A DNA stretch of 64,000 nucleotides from the NCBI GenBank assembly GCA_035533475.1, contig DATLTS010000031.1, forward strand, positions 21,349 to 85,348, read 5' to 3'. The translations under genes and the position numbers were made by a program. The notes under the pieces were generated by a model. The model had not been told where the DNA came from. It saw nothing but the letters and a program-made list of their open reading frames with translations, and made no database searches. Of this stretch, positions 8,510 through 16,922 are shown in pieces (position 1 is the first letter of the stretch; the number at the start of each line of letters is the position of its first letter). This stretch comes from Mycobacteriales bacterium (lineage in GTDB: Bacteria; Actinomycetota; Actinomycetes; DATLTS01).

Positions 8510-9715
8510 ATGGGAGACACCGGCGTGGCGCGCGACACCGCTTTGCTGCGCGACATCGTCGCGGTCCTCGACGCGCTCTACGACCCGGCCTGGGCCGAGC
8601 CGTGGGATGCGGTGGGCCTGGTCTGCGGGGACCCGGCGGCCGAGGTGTCGAAGGTGCTGTTCGCCGTCGATCCGGTCGGCGCGGTCGTGGAGGAGGCCAT
8701 CGCGAGTGGCGCCGGCCTGCTCGTCACCCACCATCCGCTGTTCCTCGAGCCGGTCCACACGGTGGCCGCCACCGATGCCCGGGGCCGGCTCGTGCATCGG
8801 TTGATCGAGTCCGGGCTCGGGTTGTTCGTGGCCCACACAAACGCCGACGTCGCCCGCCCCGGCGTCTCCGACGCCCTGGCCGGGGCGCTCGGACTCGAGC
8901 GGACCGAGCCGTTGCGACCCCTCGCCGAGGGCTCGGACAAGCTCGTCGCATTCGTGCCGCCGGCGGACGTAGACCGAGTCGTCGACGCGCTCACCGCGGC
9001 CGGTGCCGGCGGCATCGGGGACTACACCAGGTGCGCGTTCTGGGGTCCCGGTACCGGCACGTTCCGGCCGGGTGCGGCGGCGAACCCCGCGATCGGCCGG
9101 CCGGGCCGGGTCGAGAAGGTCGAGGAGGTCCGGGTCGAGATCCCGGTTCCGCGGCACCTGCGCAACCAGGTTCTCGCGGCCCTGCGCGCGGCGCATCCGT
9201 ACGAGGAGCCGGCGTTCGACGTCTACGAGCCGGCCCGGATGTCCGGGGCTGCCGGTCTCGGTCTCGGTCTCGGTCGGGTCGGGGAGCTCGCGGTGCCCGA
9301 GCCGCTCGGCGACTTCGTCCACCGGGTCGCCCGGGCGTTGCCGAGCACCGCCGGCGGGGTCCGCGCGACCGGTGACCGGGCCACCCCGGTGCGCCGGGTG
9401 GCCGTGTGCGGTGGTTCCGGCGGTGAACTGGCCGGGGCTGCCGCATCGGCCGGCGCGGACGTGCTCGTCACCGCCGATTTGCGCCACCACATGGCGTCGG
9501 ACACGGTCGAGGACCGCGGCGTCGGTCTTGTCGACGTCCCGCATTGGGCGAGTGAGTGGCCCTGGCTCGCAGACGCCGCCGCGCGGGTGAGGGCTGAACT
9601 GCCGGTCGGGTCTACGGTGGATACCGCCGTGTCGTACCGCCGCACCGACCCGTGGACCATTCACGCCGGTTCCGACCGACCGGCCCGTGCCGATCGACGC
9701 GACGAGGAAACGTGA
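8510..9715 (+). CDS. NIF3-like dinuclear metal-centre protein (DUF34)
   Basis: A 401-residue member of the NIF3/YbgI/YqfO family, hexameric proteins with a two-metal site; the cellular reaction is unsettled, with proposals including GTP cyclohydrolase-like and metal-handling roles. Metal ligands are visible in LLVTHHPLF near residue 75 and in the C-terminal DVPHWASEW. The insert between the two halves carries the CutA-like segment HPYEEPAFDVYE typical of long-form members. The ATG at 8510 is used; GTG at 8525 is an alternative. Its stop overlaps the start of the next gene (GTGA), and the order NIF3, zinc ribbon, RNase H matches Rv2230c-Rv2228c. Confidence 0.9.
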   Translation: MGDTGVARDTALLRDIVAVLDALYDPAWAEPWDAVGLVCGDPAAEVSKVLFAVDPVGAVVEEAIASGAGLLVTHHPLFLEPVHTVAATDARGRLVHRLIESGLGLFVAHTNADVARPGVSDALAGALGLERTEPLRPLAEGSDKLVAFVPPADVDRVVDALTAAGAGGIGDYTRCAFWGPGTGTFRPGAAANPAIGRPGRVEKVEEVRVEIPVPRHLRNQVLAALRAAHPYEEPAFDVYEPARMSGAAGLGLGLGRVGELAVPEPLGDFVHRVARALPSTAGGVRATGDRATPVRRVAVCGGSGGELAGAAASAGADVLVTADLRHHMASDTVEDRGVGLVDVPHWASEWPWLADAAARVRAELPVGSTVDTAVSYRRTDPWTIHAGSDRPARADRRDEET

Positions 9716-10455
9716 ACGCCGACTCCGAGGTCCAACTCAGCCTGCTCGACCTCCAGGCCCTGGACTCCGCGCTCGATCGGCTGGCCCACCGGCGTCGCAA
9801 CCTGCCCGAGCTCGCCCGGATCGACGAGCTCGACGCACAGCTGAGCGGCATCGACGGCGAGTTGGTGAACGTCGAGACCGACGATCGCGACCTGGGCCGG
9901 CAGCAGCTGAAGATCGAAGCCGACATCGACCAGGTGCGCACCCGGGTCACCCGGGATCAGGCCCGGCTCGACAACGGCCAGGTGAGCTCGCCGAAGGAAC
10001 TCGAGAACCTGCAGTCGGAGCTGGCCTCGTTGGGCCGTCGTCAATCCGATCTCGAGGATCAGGTTCTCGATGTGATGGAGCGCCGGGAGGCGGTGCAGGC
10101 CCGGCTCGGCGAGATCCGGCTGGCGCGCGACGGTGTCGTCGCCGAGCAGACTGCCGCGGAGGAACGCCGGGACGCGACGCTCGCCGAGATCGACCACGAG
10201 GCCGGGCAGGCCAGCCAGCGCCGCAAGGAGTTGGCCGGCGGGCTCCCGGCGGAACTGACCGCGCTCTACGAGAAGATCCGGGCGTCGGCCGGGGGAGTCG
10301 GGGCGGCTGCGCTGCACCGGGGACGTTGCGAAGGCTGCCACCTCCAGCTCAACACGGTGGAGCTCAATGCGCTTCGCGCCGCCGCTCCGGAAGCGGTGTT
10401 GCGCTGCGAAGAGTGCCGACGGATCCTCGTTCGCACCGCCGACTCCGGGCTGTAG
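9712..10455 (+). CDS. Coiled-coil C4 zinc-ribbon protein (CT398/Rv2229c-like)
   Basis: A 247-residue protein consisting of a long antiparallel coiled coil (residues about 5-180, rich in Glu/Arg/Leu heptads such as SPKELENLQSEL) followed by a four-cysteine zinc ribbon, CEGCH...CEECRR, near the C-terminus. The family (CT398/Rv2229c) is conserved in bacteria, and members have been linked to secretion or nucleic-acid partners, but its role here is unknown. The GTG start overlaps the NIF3 stop by four bases, which implies translational coupling. The RNase H/phosphatase gene follows after 15 bp. Confidence 0.9.
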   Translation: MNADSEVQLSLLDLQALDSALDRLAHRRRNLPELARIDELDAQLSGIDGELVNVETDDRDLGRQQLKIEADIDQVRTRVTRDQARLDNGQVSSPKELENLQSELASLGRRQSDLEDQVLDVMERREAVQARLGEIRLARDGVVAEQTAAEERRDATLAEIDHEAGQASQRRKELAGGLPAELTALYEKIRASAGGVGAAALHRGRCEGCHLQLNTVELNALRAAAPEAVLRCEECRRILVRTADSGL

Positions 10456-10470
10456 GAGCGCCCGGCGCCC

Positions 10471-11595
10471 GTGGTGCGGCTCAGGGTCGAGGCCGACGGC
10501 GGCTCCCGTGGCAACCCAGGGCCGGCCGGCTACGGCGCGGTCGTGCGCGACGCCGATACCGGCGAGGTGCTCCGCGAGCTGGCCGGTGCGATCGGGCGGG
10601 CGACCAACAACGTCGCGGAATACCGGGGTCTCATCGCCGGCCTGGCCGGGGCCCGGGAGATCGACCCGCACGCCGAGGTGGAGGCGCGGCTCGACTCCAA
10701 GCTGGTGGTCGAGCAGATGGCCGGCCGCTGGCGGGTCAAGCACGTGGACATGCGGGCCCTCGCCGCCGAGGCCGCGGGCCTGGTACGTGGTTTTGCCAGC
10801 GTGCGCTTCGTCCACGTGCCGCGTGAACAGAACTCTCACGCCGACCGACTGGCCAACGAGGCGATGGACGCGGCCGCACGCGGGGAGACGTGGCGGGTCG
10901 GAGACCAGGCGTCTCCCGGGGCCGAGCCGACGTTGCCACAGCCGCCCAACCGGCTCTCCGGCTGGATGGCCGCATCGGCGCCGCCGACCGCGGTCCTGCT
11001 CCTCCGCCATGGCGCCACCGCCCACTCCGGACAGATGCGTTTCAGTGGCATCGGTGACATTCCCTTGAGCCCGCTCGGCGAGGAGCAGATCCGCCGAGCG
11101 GCTTCCCGGCTGGCCGGTGAGTCCGTCCAGGCGATCGTCAGTTCGCCGTTGCCGAGGGCCCGCGCGTCGGCCGACCTCGTCTCGGGCCTGACCGGGCTGA
11201 CGGTCAGCCTGGACGACGACGCCCGCGAGACCGATTTCGGCGACTGGGAGGGCCGGACCTTCACCGAGGTGCGCGAGCATTGGCCAGCCGATCTCGAGCG
11301 CTGGCTGGCCGATCCGGAGGTCTCGCCGCCGGGTGGGGAGAGTTTCGCCGAGACCGCCCGGCGGGTGGCCCGGGTCCGCGAGCGGCTCGTCGCGGCCTAC
11401 CCGGGTGGCCGGGTTCTCCTCGTCAGCCATGTGACACCGATCAAAACGCTCGTTCAGCAGGCCCTGGAGGCACCCCCGCGGGCCCTGTTCCGGCTGCACC
11501 TCGACGTGGCGTCGCTGACTGTCCTGGACTTGCACGCCGACGGACCGGCCGTCCTCCGGCTGTTCAACGACACCGGGCACCTGGCCGGGTGCTGA
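10471..11595 (+). CDS. Bifunctional RNase HI / phosphoglycerate-mutase-like phosphatase
   Basis: The 374-residue fusion matches the Rv2228c type. The N-terminal RNase H domain (residues 1-about 130) has the catalytic acids in EADGGSRGNPG, NNVAEYRGL, LDSKLVVEQ and HADRLAN. The C-terminal histidine-phosphatase domain (from about residue 170) has LLRHGAT, with RHG nucleophile, and VSHVTPIK. In M. tuberculosis the two halves have RNase H and alpha-ribazole-phosphatase (CobC) activity, so the protein removes RNA from RNA:DNA hybrids and may take part in cobalamin synthesis. It closes the NIF3 operon, and its 3' end overlaps the transporter gene by 7 bp. Confidence 0.93.
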   Translation: MVRLRVEADGGSRGNPGPAGYGAVVRDADTGEVLRELAGAIGRATNNVAEYRGLIAGLAGAREIDPHAEVEARLDSKLVVEQMAGRWRVKHVDMRALAAEAAGLVRGFASVRFVHVPREQNSHADRLANEAMDAAARGETWRVGDQASPGAEPTLPQPPNRLSGWMAASAPPTAVLLLRHGATAHSGQMRFSGIGDIPLSPLGEEQIRRAASRLAGESVQAIVSSPLPRARASADLVSGLTGLTVSLDDDARETDFGDWEGRTFTEVREHWPADLERWLADPEVSPPGGESFAETARRVARVRERLVAAYPGGRVLLVSHVTPIKTLVQQALEAPPRALFRLHLDVASLTVLDLHADGPAVLRLFNDTGHLAGC

Positions 11596-12848
11596 GCTCG
11601 ACACCCGCGGAGGCGCTGTCCGTCGCGGCGCTGCTGGTCACCCTGGTCGCCGCGAGCCGGCGCCCGCGCGGCCTGTCGGAGGCCGTGGTCGCGGTGCCGG
11701 CGGCCGGTGTGGTCATCCTCGCCGGCGCGATCTCGGCCGGGCATATCGGGGCAGAGCTGCGCCGCATCGGCCCGGTGATCGGCTTCCTCGTCGCGGTCCT
11801 CGTCCTGGCCAGGCTCTGCGACGAGGACGGGCTGTTCACTGCCGCCGGCGCGCTGCTCGCCGCTCGGACCCATGGCCGATCACGGTCGTTGTTGGCGGGT
11901 GTGTTCGTTCTCGCTTCGGTCACTACGGCTGTGCTCAGTCTCGACACCACGGTCGTCCTGCTGACTCCCGTCGTCCTGGTCACCGCGGGTCGGGTCCGCA
12001 TCTCCCCTCGGCCGCCGATGTACGCGTGCGCCCATCTCGCCAACACCGGATCGCTGCTTCTGCCGGTGTCGAACCTCACCAACCTGCTGGTCTACTCGGC
12101 GAGCGGGCTGTCCTTCACCCGCTTCGCTCTGCTCATGACGTTGCCGTGGCTGGCCGCGATCGGCGTGGAGTTCCTCGTGTTTCGCCGGTTCTTCGCCACC
12201 GACCTGGGGGCGGCTCCGGTGGCGGATGCGCACATCGGCACCGTCCCCGTACCCCGGTTCTGCCTGGCCGTCGTCCTGCTCACCCTCGGCGGTTTCGTTC
12301 TGACCTCCGCCGTCGGCGTCAACCCGGCATGGGCGGCGGGCGTCGGGGCCGCGGTGCTCGCCGTGCGGGCTCTCGCGCGACGCCAGGCGACCGTTGCGGA
12401 CATCGCGGGCGCGGCGTCCATCCCGTTCTGCCTGTTCGTGCTCGCGTTGGGCCTGATCGTGCGGGCGGTGTCGGATGACGGGTTGGGTAGAGCCGTTCGC
12501 CATCTTGTTCCCGGCGGAACCGGTCTAGCCGCCCTCCTCGCGATCGCCGGCCTCGGGGCGGCCCTCGCCAACATCGTGAACAACCTGCCGGCCGTGCTGC
12601 TCCTGGCCCCGGTGGCAGCACTCGCCGGGCCTGGACCGGTTCTGGCGCTTCTCGTCGGCGTCAACATCGGCCCCAACCTCACCTACATCGGTTCGCTTGC
12701 CACGCTGCTATGGCGGCGGGTGCTCGCGGATCACGGCGAGTCGGTGTCCGCGAGCACATTCACCCGGCTCGGGATCCGCACCGTGCCACCCGCCCTGGTT
12801 GCTTCCGTCCTGGCGCTCTGGGGTGGGCTGCGGGTGATCGGTAGTTGA
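11589..12848 (+). CDS. SLC13/ArsB-like anion permease
   Basis: An integral membrane protein of 419 residues with about 11-12 hydrophobic segments and two inverted-repeat signatures: LANTGSLLLPVSNLTNLL near residue 150 and IVNNLPAVLLLAPVAAL near residue 340. Asparagine/proline-rich re-entrant loops like these are typical of the ion-transporter superfamily (ArsB, SLC13). It therefore probably exports or imports an oxyanion or dicarboxylate; the substrate cannot be read from sequence. The GTG at 11589 overlaps the end of the RNase H gene, indicating translational coupling to it. No arsenate-resistance gene is adjacent, so calling it an arsenite pump would be premature. Confidence 0.8.
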   Translation: MLSSTPAEALSVAALLVTLVAASRRPRGLSEAVVAVPAAGVVILAGAISAGHIGAELRRIGPVIGFLVAVLVLARLCDEDGLFTAAGALLAARTHGRSRSLLAGVFVLASVTTAVLSLDTTVVLLTPVVLVTAGRVRISPRPPMYACAHLANTGSLLLPVSNLTNLLVYSASGLSFTRFALLMTLPWLAAIGVEFLVFRRFFATDLGAAPVADAHIGTVPVPRFCLAVVLLTLGGFVLTSAVGVNPAWAAGVGAAVLAVRALARRQATVADIAGAASIPFCLFVLALGLIVRAVSDDGLGRAVRHLVPGGTGLAALLAIAGLGAALANIVNNLPAVLLLAPVAALAGPGPVLALLVGVNIGPNLTYIGSLATLLWRRVLADHGESVSASTFTRLGIRTVPPALVASVLALWGGLRVIGS

Positions 12849-12898
12849 CCTGGCGGTTCGCCCCAGCGGGTCGGCGGTCGGTCGCGTACGCTGATCGC

Positions 12899-13308
12899 GG
12901 CGGACGAGCCGGCCGGGCGGCCGCGTCGGGGTCGCGAGATCCCGCCGAGGAAAGTCCGGGCTCCACAGGGCAAGGTGGTGGGTAACGCCCACCCGGGGTG
13001 ACCCGCGGGACAGTGCCACAGAAAGCAAACCGCCGGAGCCAGGTGTTCCGGTAAGGGTGAAAGGGTGGTGTAAGAGACCACCAGCGCCCCGGGTGACCGG
13101 GGCGGCTCGGTAAACCCCACCTGGAGCAAGGTCGAAAGGCAGCCGGTTTCGGCCGGCGGCTGCGCAGGCGTTCGAGGGCGGCCCGCCCGAGTCTGCGGGT
13201 GGACTGCTGGAGGTTGCCGGCAACGGCAATCGGAGAGAGATGGTCGCCGCCCGGGAGCCGCAAGGCGCCCGGGGCACAGAACCCGGCTTACAGGCCGGCT
13301 CGTCCGTC
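12899..13308 (+). ncRNA. rnpB: RNase P RNA, bacterial type A
   Basis: The catalytic RNA that matures tRNA 5' ends. Universal elements are present: GAGGAAAGTCCGGGCTCCACAGGGCA in the 5' part (12947-12971), the ACAGAAA block near 13017-13025, GTAAGGGTGAAAGGGTG, CTCGGTAAACCCCAC, and the 3' AGAACCCGGCTTACAGGCCGGCT. The first and last bases form the P1 helix (GGACGAGCCGGCC with GGCCGGCTCGTCC). A TACGCT box at 12887-12892 could be its -10 promoter element. All open frames over this interval, on either strand, are fortuitous. Boundaries are estimated from P1 and may differ by a few bases. Confidence 0.96.
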
Positions 13309-13515
13309 GCCCCGGTAAAACTGAACGCTGGCTCCGATGAGTCAGTCTTGACGGGAGCTACCGACAGACCGGCCCGTTCTGCGGCGGTGTCGGGAGGGTT
13401 GATCCGGCATCCAACTCGAGGGCCTCATCGGCCGTGGTTTCCATCAGCGCGCCCAGGTCAGGCCCAGGGCTGGAAAGGATCCCGCGAGGCGCACGAAGCA
13501 GCCCTCGGAGCCCGC

Positions 13516-13791
<276 letters not shown>

Positions 13792-13838
13792 CTATTAGCC
13801 GTCGCGTGGCCTATGGGCATCGACTCATGCCAACGCGG

Positions 13839-13854
13839 GTACCCCTCGGCGTAT
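13839..13854. promoter_or_regulatory. Candidate CstR-like operator 1
   Basis: GTACCCCTCGGCGTAT lies in the divergent promoter region between the CstR-like gene and the first rhodanese. It matches the second site (13933-13948) at 12 of 16 positions, sharing TACCCC and CGTAT. CsoR/CstR operators are C/G-tract sequences flanked by TA-rich ends. The assignment is inferred from position and sequence type. Confidence 0.4.
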
Positions 13855-13932
13855 GCCCGGACACCGCGGCCGAGGATGGCCACGAGCCTCCTCCCGGAAT
13901 ACTCAGCGGCGGCCACTGGCTATGGTACCGAA

Positions 13933-13948
13933 ATACCCCCCCTCGTAT
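13933..13948. promoter_or_regulatory. Candidate CstR-like operator 2
   Basis: ATACCCCCCCTCGTAT ends just upstream of the AAGGAG ribosome site and 14 bp before the rhodanese ATG at 13963. It shares the TACCCC...CGTAT frame with operator 1, 94 bp away. Binding here would block transcription or translation start of the sulfur operon. The right arm is degenerate compared with the ideal CsoR palindrome. Confidence 0.45.
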
Positions 13949-13962
13949 CGAAGGAGCCATGG

Positions 13963-14307
13963 ATGGTGGTCGAGGTAGACACCGCCGCACTCGCCTTAGC
14001 GCATGCGCACGGTCTCCGCGTGGTGGACGTTCGCGAGCCCGCCGAATTCGGGGCCGGCCACGTCCCAGGTGCGGAGAACATCCCGCTGGCCGCGGTGCCG
14101 ACGCGCTTGTCGGAATTTCCGAGAGACGAACGCGTGTTCGTCGTCTGCGCCTCCGGGGGGCGCAGCTACCAGGCCGCGGAGTTCCTCGTCCAGGCCGGAG
14201 TGGATGCGGTCAGCGTTTCCGGTGGCACGACGGCGTGGATGCGGGCGGGTCATCCGGTTGTGGTCGAGCCTTCGGATGACGGAACTGCCGGGGGAGCCCC
14301 GCGATGA
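13963..14307 (+). CDS. Single-domain rhodanese sulfurtransferase
   Basis: A 114-residue rhodanese with the active-site loop VVCASGGRSY, Cys62 being the persulfide carrier, and the N-terminal CH2A-like motif VDVREPAEFGAGHVPGA. It would move sulfane sulfur between low-molecular-weight thiols, sulfite or partner proteins. The ATG at 13963 is chosen because AAGGAG lies eight bases upstream; an upstream open frame is non-coding. It is the first gene of the sulfur operon and overlaps the next gene by ATGA. Two candidate operators lie directly upstream. Confidence 0.9.
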   Translation: MVVEVDTAALALAHAHGLRVVDVREPAEFGAGHVPGAENIPLAAVPTRLSEFPRDERVFVVCASGGRSYQAAEFLVQAGVDAVSVSGGTTAWMRAGHPVVVEPSDDGTAGGAPR

Positions 14308-15686
14308 GTGTGCAGATCGTCCCGTTGGACAGCAAGAACTTGGGCAATCGCTCGTACCTCGCGCACGACGGCGCCCTCGCGGTGGCAGTGGACGTGCCAC
14401 GGGACGTCGATCGGATGATCGAGCTGGCCGCCGTCCACTCTGTGCGCATCGACCTCGTCGTGGATACCCACGGCCATGGGGACTGGCTTACCGGCGGCCC
14501 GGAGCTCGCCCGTCTCGTCGGGGCGCGCTATGCCGCGCCGGCGGAGATCGGCGGCGCTCATCGCGAAACCCTGGTGATGGATGGAACCCGGTTGACCGTC
14601 GGGGCGCTCGAGCTTCGGGCGCGCCACTCTCCGGGTCACACGCCGGGTCACATCAGCTACGAGCTCCTTGAGAATGACCAGACGGTCGGGGTGTTCACCG
14701 GGGGCTCGATGTTGCATGGCGCGGTGGGCCGCCCGGACCTCAACGGTGCGGAGCACACCGAGGCACTGGCCCATGCCCAGTACGTCAGCGTGCGTACGCT
14801 TGCCGAGCAGCTTCCTGCCGAGGCGCACGTGCTGCCGATGCACGGATTCGGGTCGTTCTGCTCGGCTACCCCCACCTCCGGGGACTCCTCCAGGATCGAC
14901 GACGAGCGGCGGGTCAACCCGGCGCTCACCCAAAGCGAGGGCAGTTTCGTCGCCGAACTGCTCGCCGGGTTGGACGCCTATCCGGCCTATTACGCACGGA
15001 TGGCTCCGGCGAACGCCGCCGGTCCGGATCCGGTCGACCTCTCCCGACCCCCCGCGGTCGGCCGGGCCGAGATTCACCGGCGGATCTCCGCCGGGGAGTG
15101 GGTGGTGGACCTCCGCAACCGGGAGCTCTTCGCGGCCGCCCATCTCGCGGGTACCTACAACTTCGACGGGGCGGAGAACGCGGTCACCTACCTGGGTTGG
15201 CTGATGCCCGCCGGGGCCGCGCTCACGCTGCTCGGTGAATCGGTCGAACAGGTCGCGCGCGTGCAGCGGGAGTTGGCCCTGATCGGGGTGGACCGGCCGC
15301 GGGGGATGGCTGCCGGGCGGGTCGAGGACTGGGTAGACGGGTCCGAGCTGCGCAGCTACCGGCGAGTCAGGTTCACCGACCTCGCCACGCAGGTCGGTAC
15401 CCACCCGCGGACTTCGGTGCTCGACGTGCGGAGAACCCTTGAGTGGCGCACGTCGCACCTGGCCGGGGCCACGCACATTCCCCTTCACGAGTTGCCGGGG
15501 CGGTTGGACGAGGTGCCTGACGGGGAACTGTGGGTGCACTGCGGCAGCGGTTTTCGGGCGTCGATCGCCGCGTCGATCCTCGACCGGACCGGGCGGCACA
15601 CGGTCGTGGCGGTTGACGACGACTTTGCCAACGCCGAGCCGGCCGGTTGCCGGATCGTTCGCCCGCAGTCGGTGCCGGTCGCCTGA
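14304..15686 (+). CDS. Beta-lactamase-fold / double-rhodanese fusion (CstB-like)
   Basis: The 460-residue fusion resembles CstB: a metallo-beta-lactamase domain (residues 1-about 230), a degenerate rhodanese (about 255-340, no Cys) and an active rhodanese with Cys413 in VHCGSGFRAS. CstB oxidises persulfides and forms thiosulfate. Ligand-type residues His56, His58, Asp60, His112 and His180 (PMHGFGSFC) are present. However, the usual His after Asp60 is Trp61, and the Asp of the TGD motif, an iron ligand in ETHE1, is Gly134 (FTGGS). This may be an actinobacterial subfamily with altered chemistry rather than a true persulfide dioxygenase. It overlaps both neighbours by a few bases. Confidence 0.85.
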   Translation: MSVQIVPLDSKNLGNRSYLAHDGALAVAVDVPRDVDRMIELAAVHSVRIDLVVDTHGHGDWLTGGPELARLVGARYAAPAEIGGAHRETLVMDGTRLTVGALELRARHSPGHTPGHISYELLENDQTVGVFTGGSMLHGAVGRPDLNGAEHTEALAHAQYVSVRTLAEQLPAEAHVLPMHGFGSFCSATPTSGDSSRIDDERRVNPALTQSEGSFVAELLAGLDAYPAYYARMAPANAAGPDPVDLSRPPAVGRAEIHRRISAGEWVVDLRNRELFAAAHLAGTYNFDGAENAVTYLGWLMPAGAALTLLGESVEQVARVQRELALIGVDRPRGMAAGRVEDWVDGSELRSYRRVRFTDLATQVGTHPRTSVLDVRRTLEWRTSHLAGATHIPLHELPGRLDEVPDGELWVHCGSGFRASIAASILDRTGRHTVVAVDDDFANAEPAGCRIVRPQSVPVA

Positions 15687-16048
15687 TGAGACTCTTCGGC
15701 AAACTGCGTCGAAGCGGAGCTGCCTCGATCGGCCCGCACGAGGCGAAGCGGCTGCTCGCCCAAGGGGCGGTCCTTCTCGACGTTCGTGAACCTGCCGAAT
15801 GGGCCGCCGGACATGCGCCTGAAGCTGTGCACGTTCCGCTGGGTCAGCTCCTCGCCGGGAAGGCTGCGGTTCCCGCGGACCGTCGGGTGGTTACCGTCTG
15901 CCGGAGCGGGGCACGTTCGAGCCGAGCCGCGAAGTACCTCTCCGGGCAGGCCGTGCACGTGGTGAACCTGCGCGGCGGTATGACGGCCTGGGCTGCCGCC
16001 GGCCTTCCGGTGGTCGACGGCAAAGGTCGGTCCGGAACCATCGCATGA
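15686..16048 (+). CDS. Single-domain rhodanese sulfurtransferase
   Basis: A 120-residue rhodanese with LDVREPAEWAAGHAPEA and the active-site loop VCRSGARSSRAA, Cys72. It begins at an ATG overlapping the previous stop (TGATG) and ends in ATGA with the exporter start, so the operon is tightly coupled. The GMTAWAAAGLPVV C-terminus is complete. Together with the first rhodanese and the fusion protein it supplies three active sulfurtransferase sites in one operon, suggesting successive transfer of sulfane sulfur to thiosulfate or sulfite. Confidence 0.9.
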   Translation: MRLFGKLRRSGAASIGPHEAKRLLAQGAVLLDVREPAEWAAGHAPEAVHVPLGQLLAGKAAVPADRRVVTVCRSGARSSRAAKYLSGQAVHVVNLRGGMTAWAAAGLPVVDGKGRSGTIA

Positions 16049-16899
16049 TCGCGCTTGCGATCGCGTTCGGACTGGCCATCGGCGTGGCCCTGGGCGCCCT
16101 CGGGGGCGGCGGCTCGATCCTCACGGTTCCGGCACTGGTTTACGCCCTCGGCCAGTCTGCACGCGCCGCCACCGCCGGCAGCCTCGTCATTGTGGGCATC
16201 GCAGCCATCGCGGGGACAGCGGGACATGCCCGCGCCGGCCGGGTCCGCTGGCGGGCCGGCACCGGATTCGGCGTCGCGGGCGTAGCTGCCAGCTTCGCCG
16301 GCGCGTGGGCCAACCGAGCCGTGAACCCCAACGTGCTGCTGCTCGCGTTCGCCGGTCTCATGCTCGTCGCGGCCGCGGGCATGCTGCGCCGTTCGGGTCG
16401 GGCAAGCTCGCCCGCGGCGGTAGCAGGTGCCGAGCCGGGCGCGGCCGGTCCGACAGGTCGGGTTCCGGTGCGTGCGGACGGCGGAGTTCGCCAGGACCGC
16501 CGGACGCACGCCCGGCCCAGTACGGCCGCAACAATCGCAAGGGTCGTGGGGGCGGGCCTGGTGGTCGGGTTCCTCACCGGCTTTTTCGGCGTGGGGGGCG
16601 GCTTCGTCATCGTGCCCGGTCTGATCTTCTCGTTGGGCTACCGGATGCCAGAGGCGGTCGCCACCTCGTTGCTCGTGATCGCGATCAATTCGGCAGCCGC
16701 GCTACTTGCCCGGGTCGGCCATGTCACCTTCAACTGGGCGGTGATCGTGCCGTTCACCCTCGCCGCCGTCGCCGGTTCGGTTGGCGGGAAGCGGATCTCC
16801 GAATGGCTGTCCGCCACCATGCTCACGCGTGCGTTCGTCGGGTTGCTGCTCGCGGTGGCCGGTTACGTGGCGGCCCGGAGCATCGCCGGGCTCGCCTGA
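16045..16899 (+). CDS. TauE/SafE-family sulfite/anion exporter
   Basis: A 284-residue membrane protein of the TauE/SafE family with about eight hydrophobic segments in two repeats. The first repeat has GVALGALGGGGSILTVPAL (residues about 13-31), the second GFLTGFFGVGGGFVIVPGL (about 175-193), the two family signature loops. An unusually long Ala/Arg/Gly-rich linker lies between residues about 115 and 160. In CstR operons a TauE protein exports sulfite or thiosulfate made during sulfide oxidation; this role is inferred from the operon. The ATG overlaps the rhodanese stop. Confidence 0.88.
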   Translation: MIALAIAFGLAIGVALGALGGGGSILTVPALVYALGQSARAATAGSLVIVGIAAIAGTAGHARAGRVRWRAGTGFGVAGVAASFAGAWANRAVNPNVLLLAFAGLMLVAAAGMLRRSGRASSPAAVAGAEPGAAGPTGRVPVRADGGVRQDRRTHARPSTAATIARVVGAGLVVGFLTGFFGVGGGFVIVPGLIFSLGYRMPEAVATSLLVIAINSAAALLARVGHVTFNWAVIVPFTLAAVAGSVGGKRISEWLSATMLTRAFVGLLLAVAGYVAARSIAGLA

Positions 16900-16922
16900 C
16901 CGTCTACTCGGTCCGGCCCACG

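Noticed and set aside
9661..11604. 647-codon minus-strand frame over the zinc-ribbon and RNase H genes
   Set aside because: The plus-strand genes are clear homologues in a conserved operon, whereas this frame has no recognisable domain.
11589..12848. Naming the permease ArsB
   Set aside because: The fold signature is shared by several anion transporters and there is no arsenic-resistance neighbour, so only the superfamily is stated.
12708..13277. Minus-strand open frames across 12.7-13.3 kb
   Set aside because: The interval is RNase P RNA, recognised by its universal sequence blocks and P1 helix.
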